Made by a program: the position numbers and the translations under genes
DNA from: Bacilli bacterium
GTDB taxonomy: Bacteria; Bacillota; Bacilli; RF39; UBA660
NCBI GenBank assembly: GCA_017525855.1
Contig: JAFXSE010000026.1
Span: 176,569 to 240,568, forward strand
Length of the DNA: 64,000 nt
Direction of reading: 5' to 3'
Notes under the pieces: generated by a model
Told to the model about the DNA's origin: nothing
Databases searched by the model: none
What the model saw: only the letters and a program-made list of their open reading frames with translations
In this document: positions 1 to 7,987 of the stretch, in pieces
How the letters are laid out: each line of letters starts with the position of its first letter
Position numbering within the stretch: position 1 is the first letter of the stretch

Positions 1-1
1 A

Positions 2-232
2 GATGCGGTTGCAAGAAGCGTTAGAGGAGAAATATGCGATGAAAAATTATCTATCATAAATAGCAAAATAAACTCTTTAACTAAAGATTGCACTCATACA
101 AGAACAATTATGACTGGCCCATACAAAAGTTATGAAACTTATATAGATTATGGCGATAAAGAAGGCTATTACAATAGCTTAATATCAGATAGAGATTTAA
201 TTGAGGCGGCTAAGAATGGAGAGAAAGATTAG
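2..232 (+). CDS. C-terminal fragment of an unknown gene at the window edge
   Basis: An open frame runs in from the left edge and ends at the TAG at 230-232, giving a 76-residue C-terminal piece that contains RGEICDEKLSIINSKI and YKSYETYIDYGDKEGYYNSL. It is hydrophilic, has no membrane segment, and I do not recognise the family. The next gene starts 10 bases after its stop, so the two are probably co-transcribed. Since the following genes look T7SS-associated (one is DUF4176), this is likely a member of the same module, but that is inference from position only. The start lies outside the window. Confidence 0.5.
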   Translation, partial: DAVARSVRGEICDEKLSIINSKINSLTKDCTHTRTIMTGPYKSYETYIDYGDKEGYYNSLISDRDLIEAAKNGEKD

Positions 233-242
233 GTGATGGAAA

Positions 243-1979
243 ATGAGTAGTACTATTAATACAGATGGTATGAGAAACTATGCTGAAGTAATAAAAAATT
301 CACTAAAAAGTAGTGATAGAGATTTAACATCCCTTAATGATGATATGATAGACTTTGCAATGCAATTATCAAGAATGGGGTTTTATAGAAAACTTAATTT
401 AGGGGGTACTATAGTATCTAAGATGAATTCATTTCCCAATAAATATAGAAAACTAACAGAAGATTATTTGCTTAATGTTGAGCATTTATGTGATAATATT
501 TATAAAGCTGCTGATAATATAGATAAGGGAAAAGATGTTGGAGTCGACATATTTGAAGAAGCCGAATATTTTGGTGCTAATCAAACGCCATTATTTGGTA
601 GCGCTTCATCTAATCAAACGCCATTATTTGGTAGCGCTTCATCTAATTTCGTAATACCATTTACTCCAGATGAATACAAAAAAGGAAATAGATTACAAGG
701 AATTCAAGAAACAGAAGAAGAAAATGAGCCAACAAAAGTGCCTAATTCAATGAATATGGATGACATCCTACGTCAAATGGGAATTACTATGCCTTTTCTA
801 CAAGGCCCATTAACTTTGTTTTACAATTCATGGGATGATGTACTTGGTAAAGGTGGTAAAAAAACAACACCTACCAATATAACACCTAATAATGGTAATG
901 GTAATAATACTAATACTAATAATGGTAATAATACTAATACTAATAATGGTAATAATACTAATACTAATAATGGTAATGGTAATAATACTAATAATGGTAA
1001 TGGTACTAATATTAATACTAATAATGGTAGACAAGTTACTAAAGAAGGAACTACTTCGCCAATCGTTAAAACTCCAAATAATAATACAGGAAGTGAACAA
1101 ACTAAGAGTGGTACTAGCAATAAACTTGAAGAGAAATTAAAAGAATATGATAAAAAAATCGCAGAACATGATAAGAGAATTAAAAAATTAGAAGATGAAG
1201 CTAAAAAAGGTTCACTAGGAACTGGTAGTACAACACCTAAAAATCCAGTACCAACAAAAAAACCAGAAGAAAAACAACAAACTATTCCAGATACTAAAAA
1301 GCCTACGACTTCTCCTGAAAAGGAAATCGTATTAGATGATTTAGATAAAATAGAAGTAATTGATAAAGAAACTACTAATAATTCTAATGCTGCAAAAGAT
1401 GTTTCAGGAACACCGTCAAACAATACAAACGTAGAATACACTACTAGAAATTACAATGAACATTCCGAAACAGTAGAGATTCCAAATACAAAAAGTGAAG
1501 ATGCTGTTAGCAATGATTCCGTAAAGATTGGAACATCCGTAACAGAATCAGCACAAGATCTATTAGGAAAGAAAGATAACAAAACAGGAACAACACTTCC
1601 TAAATCAAGCAGTAGTAAAACTACAATTAATGCTAGTAGTAGTAGTAAAAAAGGATTTAATCCCGTACCACTTGCAGTTGGCCTAGGTGCAGCTGTTGCT
1701 GGAGGAATTGGAATTAAAGCATATAAAGATCATAAAGAAAATAGTAACTTTAATGATGAAAATGAAGATAGTTTTACTAATGGAAATAGATTTTGGACTG
1801 ATGAAGAACCTAATGTAATCAATTCAGAACAAAATGATATGAGTGGTGATATTTTATTTGAAGATGAAACACCACAACCTAGCTATGAAGCAGTTGATAA
1901 TGGCAACAAAGAACTTTGGAAAGTAGAAGAGTCTATTCCAGAAAATACAGAAACATTTGATTTATTAGGAGAAAATTAG
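243..1979 (+). CDS. T7SS-associated low-complexity protein with a C-terminal membrane anchor
   Basis: The 578-aa product has no recognised family. Residues 1-110 are helical and resemble the N-termini of T7SS-linked proteins in a general way. A perfect tandem 11-residue duplication (NQTPLFGSASS twice) lies near residues 113-134, coded by two exact 33-bp units at 579-644. Next come an Asn/Thr/Gly tract near 217-265, a short charged coiled coil near 290-330, a Pro/Thr/Ser/Lys-rich linker, one hydrophobic Gly/Ala-rich segment near 478-497 (PVPLAVGLGAAVAGGIGI), and an acidic tail of about 80 residues. There is no signal peptide. AGGTG at 231-235 supports the ATG. It sits 9 bases before a DUF4176 gene, which suggests an accessory role in type VII secretion. 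Function is unknown. Confidence 0.6.
   Translation: MSSTINTDGMRNYAEVIKNSLKSSDRDLTSLNDDMIDFAMQLSRMGFYRKLNLGGTIVSKMNSFPNKYRKLTEDYLLNVEHLCDNIYKAADNIDKGKDVGVDIFEEAEYFGANQTPLFGSASSNQTPLFGSASSNFVIPFTPDEYKKGNRLQGIQETEEENEPTKVPNSMNMDDILRQMGITMPFLQGPLTLFYNSWDDVLGKGGKKTTPTNITPNNGNGNNTNTNNGNNTNTNNGNNTNTNNGNGNNTNNGNGTNINTNNGRQVTKEGTTSPIVKTPNNNTGSEQTKSGTSNKLEEKLKEYDKKIAEHDKRIKKLEDEAKKGSLGTGSTTPKNPVPTKKPEEKQQTIPDTKKPTTSPEKEIVLDDLDKIEVIDKETTNNSNAAKDVSGTPSNNTNVEYTTRNYNEHSETVEIPNTKSEDAVSNDSVKIGTSVTESAQDLLGKKDNKTGTTLPKSSSSKTTINASSSSKKGFNPVPLAVGLGAAVAGGIGIKAYKDHKENSNFNDENEDSFTNGNRFWTDEEPNVINSEQNDMSGDILFEDETPQPSYEAVDNGNKELWKVEESIPENTETFDLLGEN
579..644 (+). repeat. Perfect 2 x 33-bp tandem repeat in a coding region
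   Basis: Units 579-611 and 612-644 are identical and in frame, encoding NQTPLFGSASS twice. The lack of any silent difference suggests a very recent duplication by slippage or unequal recombination. Confidence 0.9.
889..1026 (+). repeat. Short-period coding repeat (Asn/Thr/Gly tract)
   Basis: Units built from ggtaataatactaatact recur with small variations and encode repeats of GNNTNTNN. This is a simple-sequence tract that can expand and contract; the long frames on the opposite strand here are by-products of it. Confidence 0.85.
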
Positions 1980-1988
1980 GAGGAAAAT

Positions 1989-2351
1989 ATGGAAAAAGAA
2001 TTTTTACCAGTTGGTTCTGTCGTTTTGTTAAAGGGTGGAACCAAACGAGTTATGATTACAGGCTTTTGTTCGGTTGATAATAACGATAAAAATAAAATGT
2101 ATGATTATACAGGATGCCTATATCCAGAAGGTATAATTAATTCTAATGAAATTTGCTTGTTTGATAATGATCAAATAGAAAATGTTTATTTCAAAGGATT
2201 TGAAGATGAAGAAGAAAAATCATTTAAACAAGAACTTAATAAAGCAATTGGAATTTTCTTAAGCCACGATGATATTCAATTAGAAAAAATAGAAGAAGAA
2301 CCTAGCTTAAGTTTTGAAATTAATGATAATATCTTTGCAGAAAATGAGTAA
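1989..2351 (+). CDS. DUF4176 domain protein, T7SS-associated
   Basis: This 120-aa soluble protein begins EFLPVGSVVLLKGGTKRVMI and continues with YDYTGCLYPEG, which I recognise as the DUF4176 signature (a hydrophobic strand, a KGG turn, then a Y-x-Y/C-x-YPEG block). DUF4176 proteins are small cytosolic proteins found in type VII secretion and polymorphic toxin loci of Firmicutes; their precise activity is not established. AGGAGG sits just before the ATG and the gap to the upstream gene is 9 bases, so the two form an operon that ends at the terminator at 2356-2384. The acidic C-terminal third has no clear family. A second member lies at 19031-19528 in the EssC locus. Confidence 0.75.
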   Translation: MEKEFLPVGSVVLLKGGTKRVMITGFCSVDNNDKNKMYDYTGCLYPEGIINSNEICLFDNDQIENVYFKGFEDEEEKSFKQELNKAIGIFLSHDDIQLEKIEEEPSLSFEINDNIFAENE

Positions 2352-2355
2352 TTTA

Positions 2356-2384
2356 GAGAACCACTAGTGTGGTTTTCTTTTTTT
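2356..2384 (+). terminator. Rho-independent terminator
   Basis: GAACCAC pairs with GTGGTTT around a TAGT loop and is followed by a T-rich run. It closes the first T7SS-linked operon just before uvrC. Confidence 0.8.
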
Positions 2385-2410
2385 TGATATAATGTTTCTG
2401 AGGGATAATT

Positions 2411-4174
2411 ATGAAAGATTTTAAAGATAAATTAGCTCTAGTACCTAATAAGCCAGGAAGCTATCAAATGAGGGATAAAGATGGCATTATTATTTATGTT
2501 GGAAAAGCTAAAAACTTAAAAAATAGATTAAAAAGTTATTTTACTGGTACCCATACTGGGAAAACATTAATGTTAGTAGAAAATATTGATGATTTTGAGT
2601 ATATTGTTACATCATCAGAATTAGAATCCTTAATTCTAGAGATTACTTTAATAAAAAAATATAATCCAAAGTATAATATTTTATTAAAAGATGATAAGAG
2701 TTATCCATATATTGAACTTACAAATGAAAAATATCCACGCCTTAGAATAATAAGAAACGTGAAAAGAAAGAAAAATAAAAACTATCTTTATGGACCATAT
2801 CCAAATGTTACAGCAGCAAGAAAAACAGTTAATATGATTAATAGAATTTATCCTCTAAGAAAATGCGAAAGCCTAAAAAAAGATTTATGTCTTTATTATC
2901 ATATTCATGAGTGTCTTGGTTACTGTAAACTAGATATTGATAAAAATACCATAGAAAACATGAAAAAAGAAATCATTGCCTTTTTAAAAGGTGATAGTAC
3001 TGAAATAGAAAAAAGAATAAAAAAAGAAATGGAAAAAGCAAGTCTTTCAATGAACTATGAAAAAGCAAAAGAACTAAGAGATATGTTAAATGATATAGAT
3101 ATTACTCTAAAGAAACAAAAAATAGATTTAAATAAAGATTCAAACTTTGATATTATTAATTACTATACTAATAATAATTATTTATCTATTCAAATTTTCT
3201 TTATTAGAGAAGGCCTTTTGTATGGTAGACACAAAGAAATCATTCAAACAATGGGAGATATTAGTGAAGAATTAATGGAGTATATTATTAAGTTTTATGA
3301 CAAAACAGGTATTTTACCCAAAGATTTATATGTACCACTTGAAGTGGATACAGAATTGTTAAGTAGCTACTTAAATATTAATGTTTTAAATACTTATAGA
3401 GGTAAAATTAAAAGTTTATTTGATTTAGCGCTAGAAAATGCTAAAGAAAATTTAAAAAATGAAGAAGAAACAATAGAAAAAGATGAGACAAAAAGAAAAG
3501 AAGCGAGTATTCTTCTTGCAAAACTTTTAAATATTCCTAAAGTTGAAAGAATTGAATCATTTGATAACTCTCATTTGTTTGGAACATATTATGTTGGTGG
3601 AATGGTTGTTTTTGATAATTTTTTACCTAATAAAAATGAGTACAGAAAATATAAAATATCATCAACGGTAAAAGATGATCTTGGTGCTATGAAAGAAGTC
3701 CTTTACCGCAGATATTATAAAGTACTTATGGAAGATTTAACAAAACCAGATTTAATAGTTTTAGATGGTGGCGAAAATCAGATAACCGTTTGCAAAGAAA
3801 TAATTGATTCACTAAATTTAAATATTAAGATAGTAGGATTGGTAAAAGATTCACACCATAGAACTAATCATTTGCTTGATGAGAATTATAACCTGATTGA
3901 AATACCAAACGATAGTAACTTATTTTTATACTTATCGAGAATTCAAGAAGAAGTACATAGGTTTGCTATAACATATCATAGAGATATTAAATCAAAAGGT
4001 GCTCTTGTTAGTGTTTTAGATATGGTTCCAGGTATTGGAGAAAAAAGGCGAAAAGAACTATTAAAAAAATTTGGTTCCTTAAAGAAACTAAAAGAAGCAA
4101 ATATAAAAGATTTAGAAACTATTATACCAAGTGATATAGCAAAAAGCTTACATGAATATTTAAAAGAAATATAA
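2411..4174 (+). CDS. uvrC: UvrABC system protein C (excinuclease subunit)
   Basis: UvrC makes the two incisions around a DNA lesion in nucleotide excision repair after UvrB delivers it. The 587-aa length is normal. The GIY-YIG nuclease occupies residues 12-90, with Y29 and R39 in IYVGKAKNLKNR and the catalytic Glu near 77. C152, C160, C168 and C172 match the iron-sulfur cluster cysteines of the family. The UvrB-binding UVR motif lies near 200-235. The RNase H-like second nuclease begins at ESFDNSH (D385, H388), and helix-hairpin-helix motifs follow near 535-585 (VPGIGEKRRKELL). A TATAAT box at 2388-2393 and GAGGG at 2400-2404 precede the ATG, so it appears to have its own promoter with a short leader. 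Confidence 0.97.
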   Translation: MKDFKDKLALVPNKPGSYQMRDKDGIIIYVGKAKNLKNRLKSYFTGTHTGKTLMLVENIDDFEYIVTSSELESLILEITLIKKYNPKYNILLKDDKSYPYIELTNEKYPRLRIIRNVKRKKNKNYLYGPYPNVTAARKTVNMINRIYPLRKCESLKKDLCLYYHIHECLGYCKLDIDKNTIENMKKEIIAFLKGDSTEIEKRIKKEMEKASLSMNYEKAKELRDMLNDIDITLKKQKIDLNKDSNFDIINYYTNNNYLSIQIFFIREGLLYGRHKEIIQTMGDISEELMEYIIKFYDKTGILPKDLYVPLEVDTELLSSYLNINVLNTYRGKIKSLFDLALENAKENLKNEEETIEKDETKRKEASILLAKLLNIPKVERIESFDNSHLFGTYYVGGMVVFDNFLPNKNEYRKYKISSTVKDDLGAMKEVLYRRYYKVLMEDLTKPDLIVLDGGENQITVCKEIIDSLNLNIKIVGLVKDSHHRTNHLLDENYNLIEIPNDSNLFLYLSRIQEEVHRFAITYHRDIKSKGALVSVLDMVPGIGEKRRKELLKKFGSLKKLKEANIKDLETIIPSDIAKSLHEYLKEI

Positions 4175-4200
4175 TTGCTTTAGTGGGAAGGATTGAATAT

Positions 4201-4263
4201 AATGAAGAAACAAACAGCTATTGAATTATTAAAAATAGATTGTCTAAAAATATTATTTAATTA
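4201..4263 (+). CDS. Possible 20-aa peptide (uncertain)
   Basis: A short frame MKKQTAIELLKIDCLKILFN lies between uvrC and mutL with GGGAAGG at 4184-4190 about 10 bases before its ATG. It may be a real small peptide, a leader, or a decayed gene end; nothing else supports it. Confidence 0.2.
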
Positions 4264-4323
4264 ATTGATATCAAACACTATTAGTGCTATATTTATATAG
4301 AAGTTTAAACAGGAGATTATAGT

Positions 4324-6087
4324 ATGAGTAAAATACAAGTAATGGACGAAGTTTTAGCTAATAAAATTGCAGCTGGAGAAGTCATAGAAAAAATGATGAA
4401 TATTGTAAAAGAATTAGTTGAAAACAGTATTGATGCCCAAAGTACAATTATAAAAATTGAATTAATAGATTCTGGTACTAGAATGGTAAAAATATCAGAT
4501 AATGGTATTGGAATGGATAAAGAAGATGCAAAATTAGCTTTTTCAAGACATGCTACTAGTAAATGTCATGATTTACATGATTTATTTAATATTAATTCCT
4601 TAGGCTTCAGAGGAGAAGCTCTTCCTTCTATTGCATCTATTTCCAAAGTAACTCTAAAAACTTCTAATAAGAAAGAGGGGACTATTGTAAAAATAGAAGG
4701 AGGAAAAATTATTGAAACACTTTCTTCTGATTTACAAGAAGGAACAACTATTACTGTTGAAGATATATTCTATAATACGCCAGTAAGACTTAAATATATT
4801 AAGAATTTATATAGTGAACTCGCAAATATTGTAGACTACGTTAACAAAATGGCCTTATCGTATCCAAATATTAAATTTACTTTAATTAATAATGGTAAAG
4901 TATTACTTGATACAGATGGAAAAGGGAATTTACATAAAGTAATCTATGAAATATATGGTGGCAGCATTGCTAAAAAAATGGCAGAAATCACAAAAGAAAA
5001 TGATGATTACTACATTAGTGGCTATATTTCATATCCTGAAAATGCAAGAAGTAGTAGAAATAGTATTACAACGCTTGTTAATGGTCGAGTAATAAAGAAT
5101 AATGAACTAATAAAAACTATTACTGATTGTTACCATAATTATATGCCAAAAGATAAATATCCTATTGTTGTACTAAATATAGATGTTGATCCTATTTTAG
5201 TAGATGTTAATGTTCATCCAACAAAAATGGATGTTAAGTTTTCAAAAATGGATTCTTTAAAAGATTTATTAAATGATGCTATAACTTCTAAATTAAAAGA
5301 ATTAACTCTAATTCCTAATGCAAGTGTTAGAACAGAAGAAAAAACAGAAACAAAAGAAGTAAAAGAACAAGAGCAAGAGCAAGAACAAGATATCTCATAT
5401 CAAGAGATGTCACTAATATTTGATGTAGAAGAAGAGCCTGTTAAGTATGAAGACAAAAAAGAAATTAAACAAGTTGAATATGAAGAAGTAGTAGAAGAAA
5501 AGTATAAAATTAAAGAAATGATACCTAGAGGTATTATTTATAAAACATATATAGTTGCTGAAAATGAAGATGGTATGTACTTAATTGACCAACATGCTGC
5601 TGCAGAAAGAGTTAATTATGAAAAATGCATGAAAAAGATTATGGAAAAAGAATTACAAGTCATTCCTCTTTTAGTACCAGTCTCTATTGAATGCCCTAAA
5701 AACGAATTTATTATTATTAAAGAACATCTTGATCTGTTAACATCACTTGGCTTTGAGACAGAAGAATTTAGCGACAACACTTTTATAGTAAGAAGCCATC
5801 CATCCTGGCTACATAATGGAATAGAAAAAAGTGATATAGAAAAGATTTTTGAAATCATTTCAAATACCGAAGATTTTAGCAAGCAAAAATTTCTTAATCA
5901 TTTAGTCGCAACAATGGCATGCAGAATGTCTATTAAAGCTAATGATTATATAACATTAGAAGAAGCCAAGTTTTTACTTCAAGAGCTTAGAAAATGTGAT
6001 AATCCCTTTAACTGTCCTCATGGTAGACCAACAATAATTACTTATACAAAATATGAACTTGAAAAAATGTTTAAAAGAGTCGTATAA
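4324..6087 (+). CDS. mutL: DNA mismatch repair protein MutL (endonuclease type)
   Basis: MutL links mismatch recognition by MutS to strand removal. The N-terminal GHKL ATPase is intact: ELVENSIDAQST, DNGIGM, RHATSK and GFRGEAL within about residues 30-105. A linker rich in Glu, Gln and Lys spans about 330-400 (includes EQEQEQEQ). The C-terminal dimerisation domain carries the metal-binding endonuclease motif DQHA-x2-E-x4-E starting at D422, followed by ACRMSIK and CPHGRP, so this is the nicking type found in bacteria without MutH. AGGAG precedes the ATG. mutS is not in the window. The 149-base gap from uvrC suggests a separate transcript, though I see no strong promoter. Confidence 0.97.
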   Translation: MSKIQVMDEVLANKIAAGEVIEKMMNIVKELVENSIDAQSTIIKIELIDSGTRMVKISDNGIGMDKEDAKLAFSRHATSKCHDLHDLFNINSLGFRGEALPSIASISKVTLKTSNKKEGTIVKIEGGKIIETLSSDLQEGTTITVEDIFYNTPVRLKYIKNLYSELANIVDYVNKMALSYPNIKFTLINNGKVLLDTDGKGNLHKVIYEIYGGSIAKKMAEITKENDDYYISGYISYPENARSSRNSITTLVNGRVIKNNELIKTITDCYHNYMPKDKYPIVVLNIDVDPILVDVNVHPTKMDVKFSKMDSLKDLLNDAITSKLKELTLIPNASVRTEEKTETKEVKEQEQEQEQDISYQEMSLIFDVEEEPVKYEDKKEIKQVEYEEVVEEKYKIKEMIPRGIIYKTYIVAENEDGMYLIDQHAAAERVNYEKCMKKIMEKELQVIPLLVPVSIECPKNEFIIIKEHLDLLTSLGFETEEFSDNTFIVRSHPSWLHNGIEKSDIEKIFEIISNTEDFSKQKFLNHLVATMACRMSIKANDYITLEEAKFLLQELRKCDNPFNCPHGRPTIITYTKYELEKMFKRVV

Positions 6088-6128
6088 TGTGGTATAATAA
6101 GTACTAGTCTTTTTTTGAGGGAGTGTTT

Positions 6129-7097
6129 ATGTTATTACATGAAAGAAGTGAAGAATTAGAAAACTATCTTTTTCTATTGAAACAACAAAAAGGTTTAGAA
6201 ATTTCAAAACCATTAATACATAGTTGTTATGATGAAGTTAAAGATTATTTTTCATATGCAGATATACAAATGGAAATAAGAGGAAAATTAGAGCGGTTTT
6301 TAAATCATTTATATGACGACACTAAACCATTCTTTTTTAAACAACATGAATTATTTAAGTCAATTGATTATGAGTGGATTGATTATATAGCTAGTTACTT
6401 TTATGCTGTATATTTAGATAATGAAGCTTTAGCAGATAATTTTATATATTTGATGTCTTCATTGATTAGAAATTTCATGCCACATATAGATTTTGATTAT
6501 GATAAATTTGAAGAGAGAGTCTCTGAAATGTTTAGATATAGAATGTCTGAAGATAGGATAACTATTTCATTTCCTAAATATAATCCTAAATATGATGAAA
6601 TATTACCAATGTTAGATGTTATGCCACTTAATAATATTGATATGTTCTATATTTGGTCTGAAAGAGAAGTTTATAATTCTGAAAGAAATATTAATCCACA
6701 AAATAAGATTATTTGGGTAGCAAAAGAAGAAGGCGACGGATATGGTTATGATGTATTAAGCTATAATCCATATAGTAATAAAGAAAATGCTATAGAAGTA
6801 AAAGCTTCCAAAAACAGTAGTAGTACTAGTTTAACAGAAAATGAAAGATATTATGCACTTAAGTCAAGATATTATACAAATACAGATTATTCTATTTATC
6901 ACTATTTTCATAATCCTGCTAGTGGTGAGATTTCAACAACAAAATATTGTTTAGATAAAGAAACTGGTTTGTTTATTGGAACTGATGGTTTTGAATATTC
7001 CATTAGTGGTAAACTTAATCAATATAATCAGTTTAACTTAGAGAAAACACCAGAAAGTATTGAAAAAGTATTTAAAAAATTTAAGTGTAATCAGTAA
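6129..7097 (+). CDS. Unknown 322-aa protein
   Basis: I do not recognise a family. The protein is soluble and rich in aromatic residues, Glu and Lys. Its first half is helical with many Tyr and Phe (DYIASYFYAVYLDNEALADNF); the second half looks beta-rich and includes IIWVAKEEGDGYGYDVLSYN followed by AIEVKASKNS and ERYYALKS. That E-V-K element after a D-V-L-S strand resembles the core of restriction-like PD-(D/E)xK folds (DUF3883-type domains have G-x-G-x-D-V-x-S then I-E-V-K), so a nuclease-like C-terminal domain is a reasonable guess. GAGGG at 6117-6121 supports ATG 6129 over the earlier GTG 6123. A TATAAT box at about 6094 suggests its own promoter. miaA follows 11 bases later. Confidence 0.55.
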   Translation: MLLHERSEELENYLFLLKQQKGLEISKPLIHSCYDEVKDYFSYADIQMEIRGKLERFLNHLYDDTKPFFFKQHELFKSIDYEWIDYIASYFYAVYLDNEALADNFIYLMSSLIRNFMPHIDFDYDKFEERVSEMFRYRMSEDRITISFPKYNPKYDEILPMLDVMPLNNIDMFYIWSEREVYNSERNINPQNKIIWVAKEEGDGYGYDVLSYNPYSNKENAIEVKASKNSSSTSLTENERYYALKSRYYTNTDYSIYHYFHNPASGEISTTKYCLDKETGLFIGTDGFEYSISGKLNQYNQFNLEKTPESIEKVFKKFKCNQ

Positions 7098-7108
7098 GGA
7101 CGTGTTAT

Positions 7109-7987
7109 ATGATAATTACAATTGTAGGACCAACAGGAGTTGGTAAAACAAAACTTAGTATAGAACTTGCTAAAAAATTTGATGCTGAAATAATAAATGG
7201 GGATTCTATGCAAGTATATAGAAATCTAAATATAGGTACTGCTAAACCAACCGAAAAAGAAAAAGAAAATATTATCCACCATCTATTTGATATTGCGGAT
7301 GTAAATACAAACTATACAGTTTTTGACTATCAAAGAGACTGTAGAAATAAAATAGAAGAAATAAGGAATAAAGGAAAAAATGTTATAATAGTAGGTGGTA
7401 CAGGATTATATATAAAAGCAGCACTTTTTGATTATCAGTTTACTAGTGGTACAACATACAAAGATTACGCTGATTTATCAAACGAAGAAATATATAAAAA
7501 AATTAAAACATATGACAATAATATTGATATTCATATTAATAATAGAAAAAGACTAGTTAGAACATTAAATAAAATAGAAAATAATGAACCAATAACTAAT
7601 AATAAAAATAAGTTACTTTATGATACAATATTTATTGGTCTTACGACAGATAGGAATACTTTATATGATAGAATTAACAAAAGAGTAGATAAAATGTTTT
7701 CATCTGGACTAATAGAGGAAGTAGAAAAACAAAAAGATAATTACAAAACATCAAAAGCACTTAATAGTGGAATTGGATATAAAGAGTTTTATAATTATTT
7801 TTATGAAAATAAAACACTTGAAGAAGTAAAAGAAGAGATTAAACATAATTCAAGAAAGTATGCAAAAAGACAATATACGTTTTTTAACAATCAATTTGAT
7901 GTAAAGTGGTTCGAAGTGTCTTTCGAGGACTTTAGAAATACTATAAATAAAATTATAGAATATGTAGGTGATAAATATGACAAATGA
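7109..7987 (+). CDS. miaA: tRNA dimethylallyltransferase MiaA
   Basis: MiaA transfers the dimethylallyl group from DMAPP to A37 of tRNAs that read UNN codons. The P-loop GPTGVGKT is at residues 7-14, followed by the substrate motif DSMQVYRNLNIGTAKPT from D32, then IVGGTGLYIKA and RKRLVRTLN. A typical C-terminal element GIGYKEF precedes RKYAKRQYTFF. The length of 292 aa is slightly short for the family, but all motifs are present. The TGA stop overlaps the start of the next gene by 11 bases, implying translational coupling. Confidence 0.97.
   Translation: MIITIVGPTGVGKTKLSIELAKKFDAEIINGDSMQVYRNLNIGTAKPTEKEKENIIHHLFDIADVNTNYTVFDYQRDCRNKIEEIRNKGKNVIIVGGTGLYIKAALFDYQFTSGTTYKDYADLSNEEIYKKIKTYDNNIDIHINNRKRLVRTLNKIENNEPITNNKNKLLYDTIFIGLTTDRNTLYDRINKRVDKMFSSGLIEEVEKQKDNYKTSKALNSGIGYKEFYNYFYENKTLEEVKEEIKHNSRKYAKRQYTFFNNQFDVKWFEVSFEDFRNTINKIIEYVGDKYDK

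Noticed and set aside
889..1026. Possible CRISPR-like array
   Set aside because: The units are in-frame simple repeats without unique spacers and lie within a coding gene.
821..1441. Long minus-strand frame rich in Leu and Val opposite the Asn/Thr tract, plus two shorter frames in other phases
   Set aside because: They are mirror frames of the simple-sequence repeat in the real gene, with no ribosome site and low-complexity translation.
6123..6128. GTG start for the 6129 gene
   Set aside because: It would touch the Shine-Dalgarno GAGGG; ATG 6129 is correctly spaced.
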